From an uncultured Eubacteriales bacterium (GTDB lineage Bacteria; Bacillota; Clostridia; Oscillospirales; CAG-272), in NCBI GenBank assembly GCA_905205065.1, contig CAJLCI010000032.1, forward strand, positions 1-27,193: 27,193 nucleotides of DNA, written 5' to 3'. The position numbers and the translations under genes were made by a program. Below, in pieces: positions 1-6,998 of this stretch. Position 1 is the stretch's first letter, and the number at the start of each line of letters is the position of its first letter. Below the pieces are notes generated by a model. It made no database searches, had not been told where the DNA came from, and was given only the letters and a program-made list of their open reading frames with translations.

Positions 1-302
1 TCTCCGACCGGTACGGAAACAACGCGCCCGGTTCTGCGAACTGTCGTACCCTCTCTTATTTCATTTTTATCTGAAAGCACGGCAACAGAAACAGTTTCGT
101 TTTCAAGATTCTGCGCCATACCGAAGCTTCCGTCGTCAAATTCGAGAAGCTCACCCGCCATACAGTCACGGAGACCGTACACGCGTGCAATTCCATCGCC
201 GACAAGAATTACATTTCCCGTCTCGGACATCTCGATTCTGCTGCGGTAATTCTTTATCTGCTCTTTTATAATACTGCTTATCTCATCAGATCTTGCGTTC
301 AT
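1..302 (-). CDS. atpA: ATP synthase F1 subunit alpha, N-terminal part
   Basis: About 100 N-terminal residues of the alpha subunit, the non-catalytic nucleotide-binding partner of beta in the F1 head; the rest lies beyond the left edge. The protein starts MNARSDEISSIIKEQI, the family's N-terminal helix that contacts the delta subunit, and continues into the beta-barrel domain with VGDGIARVYGL, CMAGELLEF and RRTGRVVSVPVG, all typical of alpha. The Walker A motif is not reached. The start is ATG at 302-300. A GAAAGG lies at 322-317, directly followed by another ATG (315-313) in a different frame, which opens only nine codons. It is the last visible gene of the atp operon, 53 nt after atpH. Identity is certain; the start is likely. 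Confidence 0.95.
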   Translation of the reverse strand, partial: MNARSDEISSIIKEQIKNYRSRIEMSETGNVILVGDGIARVYGLRDCMAGELLEFDDGSFGMAQNLENETVSVAVLSDKNEIREGTTVRRTGRVVSVPVG

Positions 303-355
303 TTTTCAGGATCATTCCTTTCATGCAAAAGCCCTCTATAGGAGCAAGAAGCCCT

Positions 356-886
356 TCACGAGTCTATCGCTTCCTTAATTTCCTGCAATCGTTTTTTGAG
401 ACTGCCGTCAAACAGCTTGTCATCCATTTTAACAACAATACCGCCTATAAGCTCCGTATCAACCGAAAAATTCATATCTACAGAATGACCGCTGAGCTTT
501 TCAAGCCTTTTCTTTAATTCAGCTTTCTGAGCCTCGGTAAGCTCCGCAGCGCTCGTCACAAATGCGGTACTTCGCTTTTCCGCCTCCCGCAGAAGCCTGT
601 CATATTCCCTCCGGCAGCCCTCAAAGCTTCCGATACGCCTCCGCTCACAAAGAAGCGAAAGAAACGAAAGTACATATTCCGGAACAAATTCCCCGACGGC
701 CTGTTCAAGAGCATTAACCCGTTCTCTGCCGGAAACAGAAGGAGACGACAAAAATTCTGCATACTCCGGATTTTCGGAAAAAACTTCGCTGACCTGCGCC
801 AGTGATTCGGAAAATTTCCTCTCGCAGCCGTTTTCCGCCGCAAGCGCAAACAGAGCGGCAGCATATTCCTTTTCGATCTGAGCCAT
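356..886 (-). CDS. atpH: ATP synthase F1 subunit delta
   Basis: Delta subunit (OSCP homologue), which ties the peripheral stalk to the top of the F1 head. The 176-residue product is the usual length. It starts MAQIEKEYAAALFALA, the conserved N-terminal helix, and ends with a family-typical C-terminal stretch: DTELIGGIVVKMDDKLFDGSLKKRL. No membrane segment is seen. I chose ATG 886 by homology; an in-frame ATG five codons upstream (901) would add MVVIA, but it sits 1 nt after GAAAGG, too close for normal initiation. It lies between atpF and atpA in the standard order. A gap of 159 nt separates it from atpF, long for this operon, with no recognisable feature in it. Confidence 0.95.
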   Translation of the reverse strand: MAQIEKEYAAALFALAAENGCERKFSESLAQVSEVFSENPEYAEFLSSPSVSGRERVNALEQAVGEFVPEYVLSFLSLLCERRRIGSFEGCRREYDRLLREAEKRSTAFVTSAAELTEAQKAELKKRLEKLSGHSVDMNFSVDTELIGGIVVKMDDKLFDGSLKKRLQEIKEAIDS

Positions 887-1045
887 AGCTATGACAACCA
901 TTCCTTTCCGATACTCTGCGATTGTTCCGGGCTTATTCAGAGTAAAAAATCACAAACATTTGTTCAAAAGCAATACTCTCATGCTCTACTGTTTTACTTT
1001 CCCTGATTTCTCAGAAATCAACAGCGGCAGACAAACCCCACCGTT

Positions 1046-1558
1046 TTACTTTTCATCCTTACCGGCTCCTACACCGGCTATAAAAGAATCTATAAGAGCA
1101 CGGTGATCGTCTTCGGTAATTTCGCGTTCAAGCAATTTTTCGGTCAGTAGAGCCGAAACGTCTACAATTTCATGCTTAATTTCATCCTCTGCCTTGCGCC
1201 GTCTTAGCTCGGCTTCACCCTCAGCGGCCCGAATTATCCCATCCGCTCTCTCCCGCGCTTCGCTTATAATTTCATTTTCACGATTCGCAGCGTTCGTCTC
1301 GGCTTCTTTTATGATGCTGTCCGCCTCGGTTTTGGACAGTTCAAGTCTTTTTGCCCATTCCGATTTATCAGCTTCCGCCTTTTCTCTGGCTTCCTCCGCC
1401 GCACTGTAGCTCTCGTCAATCGCGGCGCGCCGCTGAGCCATAACTTTCTTAACTGGAGCATACAAAAATTTTTTTAGTATAAGAAACAAAATTAAAAGAT
1501 TGCAAAGAGAAATAAGTATATGCCATATATTGACCGATATGACTTCAAGATTCTGCAT
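1046..1558 (-). CDS. atpF: ATP synthase F0 subunit b
   Basis: Subunit b of the peripheral stalk: one N-terminal membrane helix followed by a long charged coiled coil. Visible here are a hydrophobic segment ISLCNLLILFLILKKFLY at about residues 13-30, then KKVMAQRRAAIDESYSAAEE and continuous Glu/Lys/Ala/Arg-rich helix to near the end. The 170-residue length is normal. ATG 1558 is preferred; a TTG at 1570 opens the same frame four codons earlier (LEFK) but is only 1 nt after GAAAGG. In this operon atpF is followed by atpH and preceded by atpE, from which a 161-nt spacer separates it. Only one b-type gene is visible, so the stalk is probably a b homodimer. Confidence 0.95.
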   Translation of the reverse strand: MQNLEVISVNIWHILISLCNLLILFLILKKFLYAPVKKVMAQRRAAIDESYSAAEEAREKAEADKSEWAKRLELSKTEADSIIKEAETNAANRENEIISEARERADGIIRAAEGEAELRRRKAEDEIKHEIVDVSALLTEKLLEREITEDDHRALIDSFIAGVGAGKDEK

Positions 1559-1719
1559 TTTAAATTCCAAGCCTTTCTAACGTGAAACAGCCGATCCTCC
1601 GGCCGGACAGAACATTTTTTCATGCTGATCACCGCGCTTTCAGGGCGTACAAATATATTAAATACCTGAAAATTCAGATACATAGAATATATTCCGACGT
1701 CAGACAGCAAAGCGATTGT

Positions 1720-2007
1720 TTATGCTATTGCATTCATGAGAATATCGACAAAACGTCCGGGCGCAAGGAATATAAGAAGAATCGCAATAACAAGAGCGTA
1801 AAGACCTGTCGTTTCCGCAATCGCGCATCCCATCAGCATAGTCGTCGTTACCGCGCCTTGGCTCTCAGGCTGTCTGCCTATAGCCTCGCAGGCCTTTGCA
1901 ACAGCGTTTCCCTCTCCGATTCCGGGGCCTATACCAGCAATCATCGCCATACCTGCGCCGAGAGCGCATCCTCCGAGAATAATACCTATAGCAAGCTCTA
2001 ACATCAT
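1720..2007 (-). CDS. atpE: ATP synthase F0 subunit c, Na+-type two-carboxylate site
   Basis: Rotor-ring subunit: two membrane hairpin helices joined by the polar loop GRQPE (residues 44-48), 95 residues. Seen in the sequence: helix 1 has GPGIGEG with Glu32 where Na+-dependent rings such as Ilyobacter have Gln32; helix 2 has AETTGLY with Glu65, Thr66 and Tyr70. Known for the family: Glu65 plus Ser/Thr66 and Tyr70 with Gln or Glu at 32 form a Na+ site, and the Glu32/Glu65 pair is the arrangement described for Fusobacterium nucleatum. I infer Na+ coupling. A canonical GGAGG (2017-2013) lies 5 nt before ATG 2007 and 8 nt before a second in-frame ATG (2004); either could be used. It is the only atp gene here with a full GGAGG, in keeping with the high copy number of c. 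Confidence 0.96.
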   Translation of the reverse strand: MMLELAIGIILGGCALGAGMAMIAGIGPGIGEGNAVAKACEAIGRQPESQGAVTTTMLMGCAIAETTGLYALVIAILLIFLAPGRFVDILMNAIA

Positions 2008-2064
2008 TTAATCCTCCGTTTGATTTTGATTGTCTTTTTATAATTTATCAATATCAGCGCGGTC

Positions 2065-2985
2065 TCAGTCCCGGGCTGTTACTGCCTTTTTACTCTTTTT
2101 TGACTCTCCGGCCAGCTTCTTTTTATAATCTTCCGCGGGAAATCCGTTCGATATATAAAGCATTGTAAGCATCGCAAAAATATATGCCTGCAGGCATCCG
2201 CTGAATATGTCGAAATACACCGACAAGACAGCCGGAATTCCTATTCTGAAAATCGGAAAATCCGCCAGTATGCCCGGAAGATTTCCAAGAAGCATCGACG
2301 AAAGCCCTCCGAGCGCGGCAGCGACAAGAACCGAAATTACCGAACCGGAAAGCACGTTTCCGTAATGACGAAACGCCATTGATACCGGCGTCGCAACCTC
2401 GCTTATAACATTAAGAGGAGTCAACAGAGCGGGCTGCGCAAAACTCTTGAGATAATGCCCGACACCGCATTTCATTTTGTAATGCGTTATCAGAATAAAC
2501 ACCAAAAGCGCCCATCCAGCGACAATATTCATATCTGACGTAGGCGGATAAAGACCGAAGAGCGATAAAAGACTTGAAAATGCCGACAGCGCCATAATAG
2601 CCGCTATAAATGGGGCAAATCCGTTAAAAAGCTCTCCCATATTTGTCTTTACAAGCGATTCTGTTTTTTCTACTATAAACTCCGCAATATGCTGTCTTCG
2701 GGTTTCCGCCTTCTCGGTGAGACCGTGCGTTAAATACAGGCAAAGAAAAAATACAGATATTATCACAAGAGCCGAATTTACCTGAGATTCCGTAATCGGC
2801 AGCGGCTGGAGCGGGGTATTCAGCGTAAAATAGATCTGCGCCCCTGCGATTTTGATACCGTCAGACTCTGCCGTCGTCAATATATAAATTATGATACCGC
2901 ATACAATAGGTAATATAGTAAGCACGAGTAAAAGTATATCCGTTATAATAAAACGGCGGTTCTTAGTTTTCATCTTTTCGGTCAT
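2065..2985 (-). CDS. atpB: ATP synthase F0 subunit a
   Basis: Stator channel subunit of F0, a polytopic membrane protein of about 306 residues. Several hydrophobic helices are evident, starting at FIITDILLLVLTILPIVCGI. The segment EVATPVSMAFRHYGNVLSG carries the essential Arg that faces the c-ring carboxylate, followed by hydrophobic helices ending near YIFAMLTMLYISN. The C-terminal tail is charged (EDYKKKLAGESKKSKK). Two in-frame ATGs are possible: 2985, which lies 1 nt after GAAAGG but 10 nt after GGAG, and 2973, 13 nt after GAAAGG. I used the first because GGAG supports it. The frame is open further upstream to 3060, but that stretch (Cys/Trp-rich) is not family-like. Confidence 0.94.
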   Translation of the reverse strand: MTEKMKTKNRRFIITDILLLVLTILPIVCGIIIYILTTAESDGIKIAGAQIYFTLNTPLQPLPITESQVNSALVIISVFFLCLYLTHGLTEKAETRRQHIAEFIVEKTESLVKTNMGELFNGFAPFIAAIMALSAFSSLLSLFGLYPPTSDMNIVAGWALLVFILITHYKMKCGVGHYLKSFAQPALLTPLNVISEVATPVSMAFRHYGNVLSGSVISVLVAAALGGLSSMLLGNLPGILADFPIFRIGIPAVLSVYFDIFSGCLQAYIFAMLTMLYISNGFPAEDYKKKLAGESKKSKKAVTARD

Positions 2986-3064
2986 CCCTTTCGATCTCCT
3001 GCCACCCCACCAGCAGCAAAATTCAGTAAGGCAGAACAGCGGTGACGGTTCCGCTGTCACTACT

Positions 3065-3232
3065 GCAAAGCTTAAAACTCAAAGTTTAAAGCTCAAAGTT
3101 CTAAACTCAAAGTTTAAAGCTCTAAACTTAAAGCTTAAAGCTCTAAACCCAAAACTCGAAGCTCTAAACTTAAAGCTTAAAGCTCTAAATCCAAAACACA
3201 AGCATAAAACTCAAAACTTAAAACTCAAAATT
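3065..3232. repeat. 7-nt tandem array inside the atp operon
   Basis: A low-complexity array of degenerate heptamers (AAAGCTT, AAAGCTC, TAAACTT, TAAACTC on the plus strand). Three heptamers form a 21-nt unit: the motif starting near TTAAAGCTCTAAA recurs at 3114, 3135, 3156 and 3177, exactly 21 nt apart, and alternate units match better, giving a 42-nt period. It fills most of the gap between atpI and atpB and overlaps the atpI stop codon. On the atp coding strand it contains many TAA and TAG triplets, so it is an untranslated spacer in the atp mRNA unless it is internally processed. Confidence 0.9.
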
Positions 3233-3605
3233 TCTTGAAAAGCGGACGGATCATCACCGCAATTCTCGGAAAAAACAACGGAAGAAGTGCAGTAACGGTA
3301 TTAAAACAGGGAAGCAAAACTCCGAGCGCCGCCGCGACAAACAGCATAAGTAGTCGAAGATTCTGCGACAGTCTTACAGCAGTCTTAGCACTTTTTTCAT
3401 CTTTTGAGAGTGCGTTCTGCACAGTAATTCCCATAAGCAGAAAATTCAAAACTGCCGCGCACCCACTCAGCAGATTTCCAAGCAGCACGGTATAATCCCA
3501 TTTACCGATTATCAGGAAAACAAGTTCTGTCACCGCGCTGAAAAAAATTACGGCAAGTGCTATAAACTTTGTCTCGTGTACAACGGTGCTGTCTATTTTT
3601 TTCAT
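3225..3605 (-). CDS. atpI: AtpI-like ATP synthase-associated membrane protein
   Basis: First gene of the atp operon, a 126-residue hydrophobic protein. Four membrane segments are visible: about residues 14-34 (FIALAVIFFSAVTELVFLII), 41-62 (VLLGNLLSGCAAVLNFLLMG), 86-103 (LLMLFVAAALGVLLPCF) and 105-120. This layout and position match the ATP synthase subunit I family, proposed to help c-ring assembly or cation supply; sequence conservation in this family is low, so the assignment rests on topology and position. ATG 3605 is preferred (13 nt after GAAAGG at 3624-3619); an in-frame ATG at 3617 lies 1 nt after GAAAGG. The stop codon TGA is inside the start of the 7-nt array. Confidence 0.8.
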   Translation of the reverse strand: MKKIDSTVVHETKFIALAVIFFSAVTELVFLIIGKWDYTVLLGNLLSGCAAVLNFLLMGITVQNALSKDEKSAKTAVRLSQNLRLLMLFVAAALGVLLPCFNTVTALLPLFFPRIAVMIRPLFKKF

Positions 3606-3695
3606 AAAAATAACCATGCCTTTCCCGCGAGAAAAATGCGGAGAGGTAAAAAATTGTCCGTTTTAATTGGCTTTATTTCCTGTAAAAACGAGGTA

Positions 3696-3724
3696 AGTAT
3701 ACCATGTTTTTTTTTATTCCGAAA
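3696..3724 (-). promoter_or_regulatory. candidate promoter of the atp operon
   Basis: On the minus strand, TATACT (3701-3696) is preceded after 17 nt by a poor -35 element TTTCGG (3724-3719); an A-rich run fills the spacer. It is the best candidate in the gap before atpI, about 70 nt upstream of the GAAAGG. The -35 match is weak. Confidence 0.4.
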
Positions 3725-3981
3725 CAATATTTTATGTCGATTTTGTAAACAATCTCGCGATTGGATTACGCCACCGAGAGACTGTCTTTTTTTACATAAA
3801 TATGTCTGTATTTCTTATAACTTCCCGATTTGTTTTACCCCACCGTTTATCATCCGCTGCCGCGGAGACCATGGTTCTAAAATGTCTAAAAACATTCTAA
3901 GTATACGGGAAATACTTTCCTTTGAAAACAGTCAGTACCTCTGCAGTGTCTAATAATCAGTCAGCCAAAAGTCATTTGACT
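3725..3981. other. gap between atpI promoter and asd terminator
   Basis: About 250 nt of AT-rich sequence between the atp promoter candidate and the asd terminator. No ORF with a ribosome binding site, no tandem array and no strong inverted repeat was seen. This is the one gap of this size before spoIVA without a short-period array. Confidence 0.5.
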
Positions 3982-4027
3982 AAAAAAGGACTGTCTATAA
4001 ATGATTTTAACCATTTTTGACAATCCT
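3982..4027 (-). terminator. rho-independent terminator after asd
   Basis: On the minus strand AGGATTGTC (4027-4019) pairs with GACAGTCCT (3995-3987), nine pairs with one G-U, followed by a T run at 3986-3982. A smaller nested pairing AAATG/CATTT lies in the loop. It starts 9 nt after the asd stop codon and closes the operon before the atp promoter region. Confidence 0.85.
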
Positions 4028-4035
4028 ATTAAACA

Positions 4036-5130
4036 TTATTTATTGGTTATAATGCCCTCCGCCGCAAGAAGCTCGGCTCCGAGAACCGCACCTCCTGCCG
4101 CTCCACGAAGTGTATTGTGAGAAAGTCCGACAAACCTCCAGTCAAAGCTGTTGTCACCGCGAAGCCTTCCTGCGGTGATACCCATTCCTCCGCATATATC
4201 GCGGTCAAGCCGTGTCTGAGGACGATTATCCTCCTCCATATATGTAATAAACTGCTCCGGCGCATGCGGAAGTCCGAGAATCTGCGGCTTTCCACGGAAT
4301 TCTTTCCAGCGCGCGAGAATTTCTTCTCTCTCCGGCTTCTTCTCAAAGGAAGCAAAGACAGCTGCAAGATGACCGTCCGATACAGGAACACGGATACACT
4401 GAGCCGAAATTACAGGAGCTTCTCTCTTTACTATTCTTCCGTTATCAATATGTCCCCAAATCTTAAGAGGCTCCTGCTCGCTCTTTTCCTCTTCTCCCCC
4501 GATAAAAGGAATGATATTATCCTGCATTTCAGGCCATTCTCTGAAAGTTTTTCCGGCGCCTGATATCGCCTGATACGTCGTCACCGTAACAACCGTAGGC
4601 TTGAAGTCAAGCAAGGGCGTAAGCAAAGGCGTATAGCTCTGAATCGAGCAATTTGGTTTTGTAACGATGAATCCGCGCTTTGTTCCGAGACGCTTTTTCT
4701 GATATTCAATTATATCAAGATGCGAATCATTTATCTCAGGCATAAGCATCGGAACATCTTCTGTCATTCTGTTGGCCGAATTACATGAAAAGACAGGTGT
4801 CTCGGCACGCGCGTATGAATCCTCCATCGCAAGGATTTCACTTTTATCCATATTTACGGCACAGAATACAAAATCCGCTTTTTCCGACACCTCTTTTACA
4901 TTCGCAGCGTCGTCTATTTTCATGGTCTTCACATACTCCGGCATAGGAGCGGAAAGCTTCCAGCGCGTTCCGACAACCTCACCGTATGTTCTTCCGGCCG
5001 AACGTGCGCTTGCAGCAAGCACGCTGACATCAAAGTACGGATGATTATCGAGAAGCGTAATGAGACGCTGGCCGACCATTCCGGTAGCTCCGATAATTCC
5101 GACTTTCAGTTTATTTTTCAGTTCAAACAT
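4036..5130 (-). CDS. asd: aspartate-semialdehyde dehydrogenase, archaeal/fungal-like type
   Basis: NADPH-dependent reductive dephosphorylation of aspartyl-4-phosphate to aspartate semialdehyde, the branch point to lysine/diaminopimelate and to homoserine. The 364-residue product begins with a Rossmann motif GIIGATGMVGQRL (about residues 11-23). The catalytic cysteine is in KPNCSIQSYTPLL near residue 160, and GAGKTFREWP and HIDNGRIV follow. NCSIQ and the overall spacing resemble the archaeal/fungal class rather than the common Gram-negative class, which has NCSTIQ-like motifs; this is recalled, not aligned. Start ATG 5130 lies 13 nt after GAAAGG; an in-frame ATG at 5142 is 1 nt after it. It is the last gene of the operon, 29 nt after glnS, with a terminator directly behind. 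hom, the next homoserine-branch enzyme, is encoded separately at 11061. Confidence 0.93.
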   Translation of the reverse strand: MFELKNKLKVGIIGATGMVGQRLITLLDNHPYFDVSVLAASARSAGRTYGEVVGTRWKLSAPMPEYVKTMKIDDAANVKEVSEKADFVFCAVNMDKSEILAMEDSYARAETPVFSCNSANRMTEDVPMLMPEINDSHLDIIEYQKKRLGTKRGFIVTKPNCSIQSYTPLLTPLLDFKPTVVTVTTYQAISGAGKTFREWPEMQDNIIPFIGGEEEKSEQEPLKIWGHIDNGRIVKREAPVISAQCIRVPVSDGHLAAVFASFEKKPEREEILARWKEFRGKPQILGLPHAPEQFITYMEEDNRPQTRLDRDICGGMGITAGRLRGDNSFDWRFVGLSHNTLRGAAGGAVLGAELLAAEGIITNK

Positions 5131-5159
5131 AATAATTACCATGCCTTTCTTTGCATCTG

Positions 5160-6887
5160 TTACTGCTTAACTCCGGTCTTGTTTTCCGGCTTATATCCGT
5201 CCTTAAGCGGAACAATGCGGTTATAGGTATTCTCAAGCCGGCTGTCCTTTGTAAAATATCCGACCCGTACAAACTGCATAGCCTCACCCGGCTTCGCATC
5301 AGCTACAGCCGGCTCCGCTTTGCACCCGCGGAGTATCTGCGCGGAGTCGGGATTTACAAACTCAAGAATATCCTCCGCCTCATGATCCGATGTTGTATAA
5401 GACGCAATATCCGGAATTGTAAACAAACGGTCGTACATTATTACGTCAAAGTCTATACAGTCACCGGCGGATACCCAGTGAATCGTACCTTTTATTTTCC
5501 GCCCGTCGGACGGCGTACCGCAGCCGGTTTCAAGATCTGCGGTACAGTGCAGCTCCTTTATGATGCCGTCGCTGTTTTTTACAATCTCATCACAGCGCAC
5601 GATATATGCACCCATCAGCCTTACTTCTCCGCCCGGCTTCATACGGAAAAACTTAGGCGGAGGAGTTTCTGCAAAATCCGCTTTTTCAATATACAGTTCT
5701 CTGGTAAACGGAAGCTCACGGTATCCGAGCTCAGGCTTCGAGGGATGATTAGGAAGCTTAAAATACTCTGTTTTTCCCTCCGGATAATTGGTGATAACCA
5801 CCTTTAAAGGTTCTGTTACACAGACTCTCCGCGGGGCAGTCTCTCCAAGCTCCTCCCGCAGACAGTAATCAAGCAGCTCTGCCGCCGCCGTCGTATCCGT
5901 CGCCGAAACTCCGGCGCGCCTTACAAAATCAAAAATTGACGCCGCCGTATATCCTCTTCGGCGAAGTCCGGAAATTGTCGGCATCCTCGGATCATCCCAC
6001 CCATCGACAACACCGCGCTCAACAAGAAACCGCAGAAAGCGTTTGCTCATAACAGTATATGTCACATTCATACGCCCGAATTCACGCTGCTTCGGTTTTT
6101 GTTCAAATCCGCAATGCTCGACAACCCAGTCATAAAGAGACCGGTGATTTCTGAATTCACTTGAGCACAGAGAATAGGTAATACCCTCAAGTGCATCCTG
6201 AATGGGATGAGCAAAATCATACATGGGGTAAATACACCATTTGCTGCCCTGCCGATGGTGATTTATATGTCTTATACGGTATATCACAGGATCGCGCAAG
6301 TAAGAGTTATCCGAATCCGGATCTATTTTCGCCCGGAGAGTACGCGCTCCGTCTGAAAATTCCCCGTTTTTCATTCTCTCAAACAAGTCAAGGTTTTCAT
6401 CGACAGACCTGCTGCGGTACGGAGAAACAATTCCCTTGTCCGAAAAATCATCGGCATTGCCGCGGTATTCAGCAAGATCCTCCTTTGAAAGATCGCAGAC
6501 GTAAGCGTCGCCGTTCTTTATAAGCTTTACGGCAAATTCATAGCATTTATCAAAATAATCAGATCCGTAGAAAACCCCGCCCGTAGGTTCGGCGCCAAGC
6601 CAGCACAAATCTTCATATATAGAGCGGACATACTCAGCGCTTTCCTTCATAGGATTTGTATCGTCATAACGGAGATTAAAAAGTCCTCCGTATTTTTCGG
6701 CAGTATTGCTGTTAATCCATATGGCTTTTGCGCTTCCGATATGAAGATAGCCGTTCGGCTCCGGAGGAAAACGGGTGTGAACACTGACATCCGCTCCGTT
6801 TCTTCTGTCCTCGTCGATTATATCGTGAATAAAATTAGATGTTTCACCGCCGCTGTTTTTGTCAGAATATACTTCTTTTTCCGCCAT
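5160..6887 (-). CDS. glnS: glutaminyl-tRNA synthetase
   Basis: Class I synthetase that charges tRNA-Gln directly, acting in the cytosol. The 575-residue product is close to the family length (about 550). The HIGH-type motif is in FPPEPNGYLHIGSAKAI near residue 48, with the family's RYDDTNP shortly after; the KMSKS-type motif is VMSKRFL near residue 280. The C-terminal half has the beta-barrel anticodon-binding domains with GTIHWVS and DRLFTIPD. By homology the start is ATG 6887; an in-frame ATG at 6902 (MVITI) follows GAAAGG by 1 nt. gltX lies 111 nt upstream on the same strand, asd 29 nt downstream. Presence of GlnRS suggests Gln-tRNA need not be made by the GatCAB transamidation route, although no gat gene can be excluded elsewhere. 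Confidence 0.96.
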   Translation of the reverse strand: MAEKEVYSDKNSGGETSNFIHDIIDEDRRNGADVSVHTRFPPEPNGYLHIGSAKAIWINSNTAEKYGGLFNLRYDDTNPMKESAEYVRSIYEDLCWLGAEPTGGVFYGSDYFDKCYEFAVKLIKNGDAYVCDLSKEDLAEYRGNADDFSDKGIVSPYRSRSVDENLDLFERMKNGEFSDGARTLRAKIDPDSDNSYLRDPVIYRIRHINHHRQGSKWCIYPMYDFAHPIQDALEGITYSLCSSEFRNHRSLYDWVVEHCGFEQKPKQREFGRMNVTYTVMSKRFLRFLVERGVVDGWDDPRMPTISGLRRRGYTAASIFDFVRRAGVSATDTTAAAELLDYCLREELGETAPRRVCVTEPLKVVITNYPEGKTEYFKLPNHPSKPELGYRELPFTRELYIEKADFAETPPPKFFRMKPGGEVRLMGAYIVRCDEIVKNSDGIIKELHCTADLETGCGTPSDGRKIKGTIHWVSAGDCIDFDVIMYDRLFTIPDIASYTTSDHEAEDILEFVNPDSAQILRGCKAEPAVADAKPGEAMQFVRVGYFTKDSRLENTYNRIVPLKDGYKPENKTGVKQ

Positions 6888-6998
6888 TATCGTTATGACC
6901 ATACCTTTCGTAGATAATCAGACAATATGAATATGAAATATTTTTTCAGATTTATATATCCAAGTATTTAAATATCCGATTATTTGATTATTAAAATA

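Noticed and set aside
2986..3060. Longer N-terminus for AtpB
   Set aside because: The in-frame extension (Cys/Trp-rich) is not family-like, and a GGAG lies 10 nt before the internal ATG at 2985.
5151..5807. 218-codon plus-strand frame over glnS
   Set aside because: Antisense to a well-conserved part of glnS, with no ribosome binding site.
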